Part shown: one piece after another, positions 1 to 8,628 of the stretch
How positions within the stretch are numbered: position 1 is the first letter of the stretch
Layout: every line of letters begins with the position of its first letter
Origin: JAZDLC01 sp043802345
GTDB lineage: Bacteria; Planctomycetota; B15-G4; JADJEK01
Assembly (NCBI GenBank): GCA_043802345.1
Contig: JAZDLC010000272.1
Span: 1 to 12,524, forward strand
Direction: 5' to 3'
Length of the DNA: 12,524 nt
Made by a program: the position numbers and the translations under genes
The notes under the pieces: model-generated
Seen by the model: the letters and a program-made list of their open reading frames with translations, nothing else
The model's database searches: none
Told to the model about the DNA's origin: nothing

Positions 1-2
1 CG

Positions 3-1571
3 CTGTGCGCGTCCGACATGCTGCATCTCGCGCGCGCCGTCCGGGAGTCCGTGAGCTGCGAACCGGAAGTGAAGCCCGAAGCCGATCCGGACATTCTGAG
101 GAGTGACCTGGCCGACGCGGTGGACCGGCTCTCCGCGGCGACTGACGATCCCTTTGCGCTTGCGGCGGTGGGCCGGGCATCTCTTGCGCTGGCAAAGTGG
201 TCGATCGATACCGGCGAGGCCGGCGGGGAGATCTACCTGCAGGATGCCCGGGAGTTTCTCGGCCGGGCGCGCGAGCGGCTCTTCGACGATCCGGTCCTGC
301 TGATCGCCTCGGCAAGGGCCGCCTACTACTCCGGCAATTTCGAGGAACAGGAAACCTTCGCCCTGGACGCACTCAGGATTCTCGGCGGTTTCGAAGGCCC
401 GCTTCCCGGGACGCCGGAGGACGCGGCGAAGCAGCTCACACGGTCGCCGGAGTTCCTGGATGCGCTCAAGTGGCTGGGGGATGCGGCGGGACGACTCCTC
501 TCCGGCCGCTCGGGAGCCGATCCGGTTGCGGAGGCGGTCGGCATGCTCCAGGGCGGCAGGGCCCTGCTGCTGGCCGCGGTCCAGCCACAGGCGGACGAGG
601 TCGACTGGCAGAGCGCGGCCTCCTACCTGGGAGCGGTCGGCCTGCCGCTTCAGGAACTGGCCTGGCTGGACGAGGGCCGGCGGCGGCTCCCCGAATCGAA
701 TCTCCTCGCCAATGACGTCATCAACGCTCTCTGGAGGGCCGGGCGGCCGGAACTGGCGGTTCTGCACGCACAGGAGATCGCCGCGGAAAATCCGGAGAGC
801 GGGGCCTGCGCCTGGTATGTCGGCTACTCCGAGGCGCTGCTCGGCAACTGGCGCCGCCGGCAGGAGGATCCGGATGGGGCGATCGCCGCCTATCGCCAGG
901 CAGAGGAGTCGTTCCGGGCGAGCCTGGAGACCGCGCCGGAGTTCGAGCAGAGCGTCCTCTCCTGGCGGGCCCGGCTGGCCCTCTCCAGGGGCTTCGCCCA
1001 CCTGCTGGCGGAGCGCCAACAGGAAGCCGCAAGCTGCCTGGTGGAGGGGATCGCCCTCGATCCGAGCATCGCCCGCCAGCGAGACGAACTCGACCGCGAG
1101 GCGGTCGATCTGCTGGACGGGGCGCTCGAGTGGCGAAGGAGCGGCGCCAGCCCGGTCGATCCCCTGCGACTGGTGTCGGACCTGCTGGAAGCCGACCCGG
1201 AGAACGCTCTCTGGCCGAGGTCGGTCGCCGACAGCGAACTCCGGGAAGCGCTCCGGGCGGACGGCCGCGGCGAACACCTGGTCGGGGACGACTACTTGCG
1301 GACCTCCCTGGAGGCGGCGGAGCAGGCTCTCGCCATCGGCGGAGAGAAGGAGGATGTCCGGGTGCTCGCCCAGGATCTGACCATTCTCGCCGAGCGCCTG
1401 CTGGCCCGGAACGAACCGGACTCCGCCCGCCCGTACTTGATCCGCGCCGCGCCCCTGCTCGACCTCGATCCACCAGAAGCAAACGCATCCCCGGAACAGC
1501 TGCGCGCTCTCGCCGCGCTCCTGCGCGCCGACCTGGGAGCGCCGAGGCCGATCAACCGACCGGGGCGATGA
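3..1571 (+). CDS. TPR-like helical-repeat protein, 5' end outside window (partial)
   Basis: The reading frame is open from the first full codon at base 3. The first ATG (18) has no Shine-Dalgarno sequence before it, so the protein almost certainly starts upstream and only its C-terminal 522 or so residues are visible. Counting from that ATG, nearly the whole chain reads as paired amphipathic helices rich in Ala, Leu, Glu and Arg. The best TPR-like units are near residues 211-258, 263-308 (W..GY.EALLG then AIAAYRQAEESF and a closing AP) and 315-349 (ending ALDPS). I see no membrane segment and no catalytic motif in the visible part. Such repeats are protein-interaction scaffolds; in GC-rich environmental bacteria they are often the tail of a larger protein such as a Ser/Thr kinase or a secreted TPR protein, but the upstream domain cannot be seen here. 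The gene ends 54 bases before the efflux adaptor gene on the same strand. Function unknown. Confidence 0.85.
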   Translation: MCASDMLHLARAVRESVSCEPEVKPEADPDILRSDLADAVDRLSAATDDPFALAAVGRASLALAKWSIDTGEAGGEIYLQDAREFLGRARERLFDDPVLLIASARAAYYSGNFEEQETFALDALRILGGFEGPLPGTPEDAAKQLTRSPEFLDALKWLGDAAGRLLSGRSGADPVAEAVGMLQGGRALLLAAVQPQADEVDWQSAASYLGAVGLPLQELAWLDEGRRRLPESNLLANDVINALWRAGRPELAVLHAQEIAAENPESGACAWYVGYSEALLGNWRRRQEDPDGAIAAYRQAEESFRASLETAPEFEQSVLSWRARLALSRGFAHLLAERQQEAASCLVEGIALDPSIARQRDELDREAVDLLDGALEWRRSGASPVDPLRLVSDLLEADPENALWPRSVADSELREALRADGRGEHLVGDDYLRTSLEAAEQALAIGGEKEDVRVLAQDLTILAERLLARNEPDSARPYLIRAAPLLDLDPPEANASPEQLRALAALLRADLGAPRPINRPGR

Positions 1572-1576
1572 TCCGG

Positions 1577-1582
1577 TAGAAT
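1577..1582 (+). promoter_or_regulatory. Candidate -10 box (TAGAAT) before the efflux module
   Basis: TAGAAT matches five of six bases of the sigma-70 -10 consensus. It lies in the 54-base gap between the TPR gene and the adaptor gene, about 44 bases before the adaptor start. The only -35-like hexamer nearby (TCAACC, 1552-1557) is poor and 19 bases away, so the call is weak. It could still give the pump its own transcription separate from the TPR gene. Confidence 0.25.
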
Positions 1583-1616
1583 CGCGCAGGACACCTCAGA
1601 AGGACACGAGGAGCAG

Positions 1617-1623
1617 AAGGAGG
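1617..1623 (+). promoter_or_regulatory. Strong Shine-Dalgarno AAGGAGG, unusually close to the ATG
   Basis: AAGGAGG ends only two bases before the ATG at 1626, shorter than the usual five to nine. The next codon is GTG (1629), which sits five bases from the Shine-Dalgarno and could be the true start. A second purine stretch, GAGGAG (1608-1613), lies 12 bases before the ATG. The protein differs by one residue between the two choices. Confidence 0.5.
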
Positions 1624-1625
1624 CA

Positions 1626-2717
1626 ATGGTGAAGCGAAAGGGAGTGTGGCCCATCCTGCGGAACACCGCCGTGGGTGTGGTGTTCCTGGCCGTCACCGCT
1701 CTGCTGCTGATGTGGCTGGCGGGAGCGTTCGAGCCGAAGATCGATGACCACAGCCCGGCCGCCCCATCCGCGGCCCTGCGGCCGGTCGGCGACACCCGCC
1801 TGGTCGAGGCGAGGACCGTCAGGGTGCCGAAAGTTGAAACCGCCGCCGGCACGGTCGAGGCGGTGCGCCGCACCACGCTTGCGTCCCGCCTGCTCGCCGC
1901 GGTCACCGAAGTCAAAGTCCAGGCCGGACAGCCGGTGGAGGAAGGCGAGATCCTGATGCTGCTGGACAGCTCCGACCTCACGTCTCGCATGGAGCAGACG
2001 CAAGCCGCCCTCGCGTCCGCGGAGGCCGAGCTGGCGCAGGCGAAGATCGACCTCGAGCGCGCCGAGAAGCTGCGCGCGGAGGATGTCGCCAGCGCCAGCG
2101 AGTACGACCTCGCGAAAACCAGATTCGCCACCGCCCAGGCCGAGGTCGACCGCACAAACCGGCATCTCGAGGAAATGAAGACCACTGTCGGTTACGCGAC
2201 GATCCGGGCGCCCTTTTCCGGCATCGTGGTCGACAAGCTGATCGACGCCGGTGATACCGTGACCCCCGGCCAGAATCTGCTGACGCTGTACGACCCGACC
2301 CAGATGCAACTGGTGGCGAACGTCCGCGAATCGCTGGCGCGGCGCCTGCAGGTGGGCAACTTCCTCGACGTCCGCCTTGACGTGCTCGACAAGGCCTGCC
2401 AGGGGCGGATCAGCGAGATCGTGCCGACCTCCGACCCGGCCAGCCGGACCTTCTCGGTGAAGGTCACCGGCCCCTGCCCTCCCGACGTCATGAGCGGCAT
2501 GTTCGGGCGGCTGCTGATCCCCCTCGAGGAAGAGGAGATCCTCGTCATTCCGCTCGCGGCGGTGCGCACGGTCGGCCAGTTGAAGCTGGTCGACGTGGCG
2601 GACGGCGACCGGCTGGTCCGCAGGACGGTGCAGCTCGGGCGGGAGATGGACGACGGCAACGTCCAGGTGCTCTCAGGCCTCAAGCCCGGCGAGCACGTGG
2701 CGCTGGCCGATTCGTGA
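1626..2717 (+). CDS. RND efflux periplasmic adaptor (membrane fusion protein)
   Basis: This is the adaptor that links an inner-membrane RND pump to an outer-membrane channel. The 363-residue chain has the family's layout in order. A short basic cytoplasmic start (KRK) leads into one membrane segment (about 15-33) and a Pro/Ala-rich linker (40-56). The first lipoyl half (about 85-117, V.AG..VEEG..L..LD) is followed by an alpha-helical hairpin (about 118-186, heptad-like AEAELAQAKIDLERAEKL). The second lipoyl half (about 190-222, IRAPFSGIV then AGDTVTPG) leads to a beta-barrel (about 225-300, closing with GMFGRLLIP) and a membrane-proximal domain (about 305-360, LSGLKPGEHV). There is no lipobox Cys, so it is anchored by the N-terminal helix rather than by lipid. 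The hairpin is of ordinary length for the family. The stop codon touches or overlaps the permease start region, so the two genes are surely co-transcribed and probably translationally coupled. The substrate cannot be told from the adaptor. Confidence 0.95.
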   Translation: MVKRKGVWPILRNTAVGVVFLAVTALLLMWLAGAFEPKIDDHSPAAPSAALRPVGDTRLVEARTVRVPKVETAAGTVEAVRRTTLASRLLAAVTEVKVQAGQPVEEGEILMLLDSSDLTSRMEQTQAALASAEAELAQAKIDLERAEKLRAEDVASASEYDLAKTRFATAQAEVDRTNRHLEEMKTTVGYATIRAPFSGIVVDKLIDAGDTVTPGQNLLTLYDPTQMQLVANVRESLARRLQVGNFLDVRLDVLDKACQGRISEIVPTSDPASRTFSVKVTGPCPPDVMSGMFGRLLIPLEEEEILVIPLAAVRTVGQLKLVDVADGDRLVRRTVQLGREMDDGNVQVLSGLKPGEHVALADS

Positions 2718-2731
2718 GGGGGCAGGCGCAC

Positions 2732-5700
2732 GTGACCAGCACGAACACCAACAACCCGCCAACCCCCAAGGTATCCAAGCACACCTGGACCGACGCGATC
2801 GTCGGGATCTTCCTGCGTTCGAACCTATCGATCGTCCTCATCGTCCTGGCCGTGGCCGCGGGGATCACCGCCCTCCAGGTAACGCCGCGCGAGGAAGACC
2901 CCCAGATCGTCGTGCCGCTCGCCGACGTGCACGTCAGCTTCCCCGGCCACTCCGCCCACGAGGTGGAACAGCTCGTGGCCACGCCGCTGGAACGGCTCCT
3001 CTACGAGATTGACGGAGTCGAGTACGTGTACACGATGTCCCGCGAGGGACACGCGATCGTGACCGTGCGCTTCTTTGTCGGCGAGGACCGGGAGCGCAGC
3101 CTGGTCAAGATCTACAAGCGGATCGACGAGCACCTGGAGCTGGTCCCGCCCGGGGTCGAGGGGTGGGTCGTGAAGCCGGTCGAGATCGATGACGTGCCGA
3201 TCGTCACCTTGACCCTCCGCAGCGACGCGGCGGACACTCACCTGATGCGCCGGGTGGCGGAGGAAGCCGCCGCGCGGATGGCACGGATCGGCGACGTCTC
3301 CCGGGTCACGCTGACCGGAGGGGAGCCGCGCGCGGTCAACATCTACCTTCAGCGTGACCTGCTCGAGTCGCGAGGACTCTCGCCCCTCGAGGTGGAGCAG
3401 GCGCTGAAGGGCGCCAACGTCACTCTTCCGGTGGGAGGTTTCGAGCGGGGCGACCGGGAATTCCGCGTCGAGGCCGGCCGCGCTTTTGTCGACGCGGGCG
3501 AGCTGGCCGAGCTGGTGGTCGGGGTCGAGAACAACGCGCCGATCCTGCTGAAGGACGTGGCGCGCATCGTCGACGGAGCGGACGAGATCGAGACCTACAC
3601 GCGGCACGGGTTCGGGCCGGCGCGCGGCTTCGCGGACCGTCCCGGCTCGCCCGGCAGCCTGATCGGCGCCGCCGCCGGCGTGTCCGGCGACTCCGTGTCC
3701 GCCGTGACCATCGCGCTGGCCAAGAAGAAGGGGACGAACGCCGTCGCGGTGGCCGACGAGATCCTCGCGTTGACGGCGGCGCTGAAGGGGGACATCATTC
3801 CGGACGACATTGAGGTCGTCGTCACGCGCAACTCGGGACAGACCGCCGACGACAAGGTCAACGAACTGACCGAATCCCTGGCGGTGGCGGTGTTCATCGT
3901 CATCGCCCTGCTGACCCTCGGCCTCGGCTGGCGTGAGGCGCTCATCGTCGCCCTGGCGGTGCCGATCGTCTTCGGTCTGACCCTCGCGCTCAATCTCCTG
4001 TTCGGGTACACGATCAACCGCGTCACGCTGTTCGCGCTGATCCTCTCCATCGGCTTGCTGGTGGACGACCCGATCGTCGACGTCGAGAACATCACGCGTC
4101 ACTTCAAGATGCACGGCAAGGCCACGCGCGAGATCGTACTGGCCGCGATCTCCGAAATCCGGCCGCCGTTGATCTCCGCCACGCTGGCGGTCATCGCCTC
4201 CTTCCTGCCGCTGTTCTTCATCTCGGGGATGATGGGGCCGTACATGCGCCCGATGGCCGTGAACGTGCCGGTGGCGATGTTCATGTCGCTGGTGGTGGCG
4301 TTCACGATCACTCCCTGGCTCGGATACCACCTGCTGAAGGGCCGGTACAAGGACGCGGCCCCTCCTCCGGCAGATCACGGTCCGGACCAGCCAGATGGCG
4401 CTGCGCTCAAGAGCTCCCTGCTCTACCGGTTCTTCTACCCACTGATGGCGCCGATCCTCTCGTCGCGGCGGCGGGCCTTCGGCTTCCTGCTGCTGTTCGG
4501 CCTGCTCACCGGCGCGGCCGCGACGCTGGCGGCCACGCGCTCGGTACCGCTCAAGATGCTGCCGTTCGACAACAAGAACGAACTCCTGCTCCTGCTCGAT
4601 TTCGACGAGGGGACGACGTTGGAGAGAAGCGACGCGGGAGTGCGCGAGTTCGAGTCCCTCCTGGCCGGGGTCAAGGAGGTCACCGACTACACGTCGTACG
4701 TCGGCACGGCATCGCCCATGGATTTCAACGGCATGGTGCGCCACTACTACCTGCGCCAGGGCCAGAACGTCGCGGAGATCCGGATCAACCTGGTGGGGAA
4801 GCGCAACCGGGCCACGCAGAGCCATACCATCGGCCTGAGATTGCGGCCGGAGCTCAGCGAGATCGCGAAGCGGGTGGGAGCGAATCTGAAGCTGGTCGAA
4901 CTCCCCCCCGGACCGCCGGTGATCGCCACCGTGGTCGCTGAAGTCACCGGCGAGCCCGATTCCACCTACGACGATCTGATCGCAGCGGCCGGCGTCGTCC
5001 GCCGCCGCCTGGAGGCGGAGCCGGCGGTGGTCGATGTGGACGACTCGGTCGAGGCGGAGCAGCAGAAACTGGCCTTCGTGACCGACAAGGAGAAGGCCGC
5101 GCTCACCGGGATCACGGTCGCGGAGATCGCCCGGACCCTCGAGCTGGCTCTGGCCGGCATGGACGTGGGAACGCTCCGCCTGGAGGCGGAGCGCCACCCC
5201 CTCGGAGTGAAACTCCGCCTGCCTCGCAAAGCCCGTTCCGGCATGGACGAACTGTCACGGCTCCAGGTCAAGGGCCGAGGCGGCGCGCTGGCTCCCCTGA
5301 GCGAGCTCGGCCGCTTCGAGGAGACTCTGGTCGACCAGACTCTCTACCACAAGAACCTGGAGCGCATCGTCTACGTGTTCGCCGAGATCGCCGGCCGGCC
5401 GCCCGCGGACGTGGTCCTGGACGTCCAGGCCGACCGCTCCGACACGGCAATTGCGGGCGGCGTGGCTGACGCGGCGCCGATTCCGGTGGACGAACGGACG
5501 TTCTTCTCCAACGGCGGCGGGATCGCCTGGAGCGTGCCGCAGGAGATCGGGGTCGGCTTCTCCGGCGAAGGGGAGTGGAACATCACCCTGGACGTCTTCC
5601 GCGACCTCGGAATCGCCTTCCTTGCCGCGCTCCTCGCCATCTACGTCCTGCTGGTGGCGCAGACCGGCTCGTTCATGGTGCCGGTCGTGGTGATGCTGGC

Positions 5701-6121
5701 CATTCCCCTCACCATCCTCGGCATCATGCCGGGCTTCTGGCTGCTGAACGCAGGTTTCGCCGGCCAGGCGGGCGGTTTCGCCGACCCGATCTTCTTCACC
5801 GCCACCGGCATGATCGGCATGATCGCGCTCTCCGGCATCGTGACGCGCGACTCGATCATCCTGGTCGACTTCATCCACATCTCGCTGGCAAGGGGCCGGA
5901 CCCTGTTCGACGCCATCATGGAAAGCCGCGTCGTCCGCCTGCGCCCAATCCTGCTGACCTCGGCCACCGCCATGCTGTCCGCCGCGCCGATCACGATCGA
6001 CCCGATCTTCTCGGGACTCGCCTGGGCCCTCATCTTCGGCCTGCTCGCCTCGACCATCTCCACCCTCTTCGTGATCCCGGTGACCTACTGGCTGCTGTAC
6101 GAGAAGAAGCACCGGACTTGA
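2732..6121 (+). CDS. RND-family efflux permease, full length
   Basis: This is a proton-driven inner-membrane exporter of the RND superfamily. Starting at GTG 2732 it has 1129 residues, about 80-100 longer than AcrB-type pumps. I chose this start because a GAGGGGG stretch lies nine bases ahead; the frame also has a GTG at 2714 overlapping the adaptor stop (GTGA), but with no ribosome site. Membrane segments fall near 32-50, 380-398, 403-424, 430-453, 478-499, 510-532, 582-600, 956-977, 982-1004, 1021-1046, 1070-1089 and 1094-1122, giving the expected twelve with two large periplasmic loops. The segment-4 proton-relay pair is present (LLVDDPIVDVENI, D445-D446). In segment 10, SGIVTRDSIILVDF puts Arg1039 where AcrB has Lys940. 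Extra length comes from a Pro/Asp-rich cytosolic loop (about 541-560), a long stretch before segment 8 (about 900-950) and a Gly/Phe/Ala loop between segments 9 and 10 (1006-1019). I expect an outward pump for organic compounds or metal ions; the substrate is not decidable. No TolC homologue is nearby. Confidence 0.96.
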   Translation: MTSTNTNNPPTPKVSKHTWTDAIVGIFLRSNLSIVLIVLAVAAGITALQVTPREEDPQIVVPLADVHVSFPGHSAHEVEQLVATPLERLLYEIDGVEYVYTMSREGHAIVTVRFFVGEDRERSLVKIYKRIDEHLELVPPGVEGWVVKPVEIDDVPIVTLTLRSDAADTHLMRRVAEEAAARMARIGDVSRVTLTGGEPRAVNIYLQRDLLESRGLSPLEVEQALKGANVTLPVGGFERGDREFRVEAGRAFVDAGELAELVVGVENNAPILLKDVARIVDGADEIETYTRHGFGPARGFADRPGSPGSLIGAAAGVSGDSVSAVTIALAKKKGTNAVAVADEILALTAALKGDIIPDDIEVVVTRNSGQTADDKVNELTESLAVAVFIVIALLTLGLGWREALIVALAVPIVFGLTLALNLLFGYTINRVTLFALILSIGLLVDDPIVDVENITRHFKMHGKATREIVLAAISEIRPPLISATLAVIASFLPLFFISGMMGPYMRPMAVNVPVAMFMSLVVAFTITPWLGYHLLKGRYKDAAPPPADHGPDQPDGAALKSSLLYRFFYPLMAPILSSRRRAFGFLLLFGLLTGAAATLAATRSVPLKMLPFDNKNELLLLLDFDEGTTLERSDAGVREFESLLAGVKEVTDYTSYVGTASPMDFNGMVRHYYLRQGQNVAEIRINLVGKRNRATQSHTIGLRLRPELSEIAKRVGANLKLVELPPGPPVIATVVAEVTGEPDSTYDDLIAAAGVVRRRLEAEPAVVDVDDSVEAEQQKLAFVTDKEKAALTGITVAEIARTLELALAGMDVGTLRLEAERHPLGVKLRLPRKARSGMDELSRLQVKGRGGALAPLSELGRFEETLVDQTLYHKNLERIVYVFAEIAGRPPADVVLDVQADRSDTAIAGGVADAAPIPVDERTFFSNGGGIAWSVPQEIGVGFSGEGEWNITLDVFRDLGIAFLAALLAIYVLLVAQTGSFMVPVVVMLAIPLTILGIMPGFWLLNAGFAGQAGGFADPIFFTATGMIGMIALSGIVTRDSIILVDFIHISLARGRTLFDAIMESRVVRLRPILLTSATAMLSAAPITIDPIFSGLAWALIFGLLASTISTLFVIPVTYWLLYEKKHRT

Positions 6122-6175
6122 GAGCCCGTGCGGTGATGGGCCATTCGATTCCCGTATGCGCGGAGTCCTGACGGT

Positions 6176-8614
6176 TTGAAGAAGGCGATCCTGCCAGCTC
6201 TGACTCTCTCCATCCTGCCTCTGGTGGTTCTGTTCGAGTCCCTCTTTCTCGACGCCAGCCTGATGAGCTTCGACTACAGGATCACCCCTCCGTTCAGCTA
6301 TCTGATGGGAGAGGACGACCTTCCCAGGGTCATGAACATGGCCAGCGGCGACATCAACGCCTGGATCATGCCCGAGACACTTCTCCAGGTGGAGCGGATC
6401 AAGAGAGGGGAACTGCCTCTCTGGAATGATCGCGAACACTCCGGACAGCCCCTGATGGCCACGCTCGGATTCACGCCGCTCTATCCCCCGAACCTGCTCT
6501 ACTTCTGCATGAATCCCGTTCGAGCGTATGCGGTGTCCATGGCGCTGCATGTGCTGATACTCGGTCTTGGAATGTGGCTCTTCCTGCGCCACATCCCACT
6601 CGCCTCGTCCGCGGCGCTCATGGGGGGCGTCTCGATCTCTCTCTGCGCCTTCATCACGGTTCATCTGCATAATCCGGTGTTCGTGCAGACAGCCGCCTGG
6701 CTGCCGTGGATGATGCTCGCGGCGCGCGCGCTGGTCGAGGACCCGAGGTTCAGGCGCACCGCAGCCCTGGGCGGTGTGACCGGACTCTGCCTGCTCGGTG
6801 GCTTCCCGCAGATCTCCATCCTGGCCCTTCTTGTGGTCGCCGCATGGTTCCTCGTCAGCCTCATCAGGCGCCCGAGTGGAGGCAGGGTGCGAACACTCAC
6901 GGCTGCCGCCATTGCCATCGCTCTTGGGTGCATGTTGTCCAGCATACAGCTCCTACCCGCCTCTGAACTCCTGTCCGAGTCGACGAGAAGTCACGGCTTT
7001 CCGCCTGAAGTCCTGGCACAGAAGCGGTTTGCCCCGCAGTCTCTCATTGGACTCGTATTGCCCCGCTTCTTCGGCCCCGCCGTTCAGGAGTTCAGCAGTG
7101 ACAATCTCAGACCGCGCCTGATCTTCGAATTCCCGTCCGTCAGGGCATGGCAGCAGATCGACTCCAGCAACGGTTTCGAGGAGAACGCCGTCTTCCTGGG
7201 TCTGATTCCGCTCTTTCTGGGGCTCACGTCGTTCCTGCGAAGGTGGCGCCTGCGAGAGATGTTTCCGCGCGCTCTTCTGCTCCTGTCCCTGATCTTCGGA
7301 ATGGGATACCTGTTCTCATCAGGCTACTGCGGTCAGATTCCCGGAATCACCTCGGGCAGCCCGAAGCGGGTGCTGTTTCTCGTTTCCTTCGCCCTTGCCT
7401 GGCTGGCCGCTCTCGAATTCGACCGCTTCCGGAAGGAAGGTCGCAGTCCCTGGCTGCTGCCTTTTGGACTCATCTACGTGGCGCTCGGGGCCATGGTGGC
7501 CCTGCCATTCGAACAGTGGCTCTTTCCCGACAGCACGGCCGGCGACCGTGCCTGGTTTCGAGAGACTGTCGCCGCCGATCTAATCGGTGCGATTGCCGCC
7601 GGCCTGGTGCTGCTCCTGACCGCCGTGGCTGTCAGGGCCAGGCGGGCGCGCCTCGCGCTCCTGCTGCTGCTTGCGGGCGCCACGGGTGAGCTCGTCCTGT
7701 TCGGCCGCCACCTGAATCCGCCACAGAGGCTTCAAGGCCTGTTTGAACCGACACCCGTCATTGAGTGGCTCGAGGGACAGGGCGCCTGTCGAGACAAGCG
7801 CCTCGTTGCTTTCAGCTCGAGCGAGGTTCTGCCGGCGAGTGTCGCCCAGGTCTTTGGATTGCGCTCATGCCTTGGCCAGCTCAGCATGCCAGTCAGACAG
7901 ACGGCTGATTTGATGCGCGTGCTGGAGCCGGGGATCATCAACGACCGTTCCCCCGGCCCGACCGCTGCGTTCAGGGACCTTGCGTCGCTGACTTCTCCTC
8001 TGCTCGACATGCTCGGCGCGCGCTACGTGGTCACGGGTGGGTTTGGCTACAAGCAGATCATGGCGGCCCTTGATGACCTGCCGGGTATCGAGCTCGTCTA
8101 CGCGAGCAGGGACGAGGGTCTGGCGGTGTTCGAGAGGCAGGCCGCGTTGCCTCCCGCCTTCCTCGTGCGGAATCTGCGTGCCATCCCCGACCGGGAGCGA
8201 CGCCTGTCGTATCTTGGCTCCGCTGATTTCGATCCCCGGATGGAGGCCGTTGTTGAGCAGGCAGTCGAGGGGTTTCCGGCGCCAGCTTCGGGCGAGATCC
8301 CATCACAGCGTGACGCCGTCGCCTACGCGCGGCCCTTGCCTGAACGGATCGAGATCGATGCGGTGATCGAGAGCCGCGCCTTTCTCGTGGTGTCCGAGAC
8401 CAGCTTCCCCGGCTGGCGCGCGGAGGTGAATGGACGGGAAGTTCCGCTCGTTCGGGCGAATCACGCGCTGATGGGTGTCTCTCTGCCTCCCGGGACCCAT
8501 CGAGTGGTGCTGACGTACGAACCCATCTCGTTCTACGCCGGCATGGGACTGACCCTCGCGGGATTGCTGCTCTGCCTGACGATGCTCATCTGGCCGTCTA
8601 GGCCTGGTGATTGA
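6176..8614 (+). CDS. YfhO-family multi-spanning membrane protein (GT-C-like)
   Basis: YfhO-family proteins resemble GT-C glycosyltransferases, which use polyprenyl-phosphate sugars on the outer face of the membrane; in Gram-positives YfhO glycosylates teichoic acids. The 812-residue chain has the family signs. There is an N-terminal membrane helix (about 4-24), then an acidic loop with SGDINAW (58-64), GELPLWN (78-84) and SGQPL..A..F.PLYPPN (89-106), followed by many hydrophobic segments to about 510. A soluble domain with LGARYVVTG (613-621) follows. The typical tail is FPGWRAEVNGREVPL (744-758), then PPGTHRVVLTYEP and a last membrane helix (about 785-806). The start is TTG, with GGAG ten bases ahead (6162-6165); the next Met is residue 30, which would cut off the first helix, so TTG is preferred. 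It follows the pump gene after 54 bases but is lower in GC. It converges on the minus-strand operon with 14 bases between stops. The acceptor and donor are unknown. Confidence 0.9.
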   Translation: MKKAILPALTLSILPLVVLFESLFLDASLMSFDYRITPPFSYLMGEDDLPRVMNMASGDINAWIMPETLLQVERIKRGELPLWNDREHSGQPLMATLGFTPLYPPNLLYFCMNPVRAYAVSMALHVLILGLGMWLFLRHIPLASSAALMGGVSISLCAFITVHLHNPVFVQTAAWLPWMMLAARALVEDPRFRRTAALGGVTGLCLLGGFPQISILALLVVAAWFLVSLIRRPSGGRVRTLTAAAIAIALGCMLSSIQLLPASELLSESTRSHGFPPEVLAQKRFAPQSLIGLVLPRFFGPAVQEFSSDNLRPRLIFEFPSVRAWQQIDSSNGFEENAVFLGLIPLFLGLTSFLRRWRLREMFPRALLLLSLIFGMGYLFSSGYCGQIPGITSGSPKRVLFLVSFALAWLAALEFDRFRKEGRSPWLLPFGLIYVALGAMVALPFEQWLFPDSTAGDRAWFRETVAADLIGAIAAGLVLLLTAVAVRARRARLALLLLLAGATGELVLFGRHLNPPQRLQGLFEPTPVIEWLEGQGACRDKRLVAFSSSEVLPASVAQVFGLRSCLGQLSMPVRQTADLMRVLEPGIINDRSPGPTAAFRDLASLTSPLLDMLGARYVVTGGFGYKQIMAALDDLPGIELVYASRDEGLAVFERQAALPPAFLVRNLRAIPDRERRLSYLGSADFDPRMEAVVEQAVEGFPAPASGEIPSQRDAVAYARPLPERIEIDAVIESRAFLVVSETSFPGWRAEVNGREVPLVRANHALMGVSLPPGTHRVVLTYEPISFYAGMGLTLAGLLLCLTMLIWPSRPGD

Positions 8615-8628
8615 GCGACAACGTCACT

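Noticed and set aside
1292..2185. 297-codon minus-strand open frame across the TPR and adaptor genes
   Set aside because: Ser/Ala/Arg-rich shadow of two supported plus-strand genes.
2825..5197. 790-codon open frame on the minus strand opposite the RND permease
   Set aside because: It is a mirror of a high-GC coding frame. The product is a soluble Arg/Asp/Gln/His-rich chain with no domain, and the plus strand clearly encodes the pump.
6136..6171. Eleven-codon frame (ATG to TGA) between the pump and YfhO genes
   Set aside because: Too short, no ribosome site of its own, and no recognisable leader-peptide features such as repeated regulatory codons.
5255..6670. 471-codon minus-strand open frame across the end of the pump gene and start of the YfhO gene
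   Set aside because: Low-complexity His/Gln/Asp/Arg-rich product spanning two real genes on the other strand; no start signal or motif.
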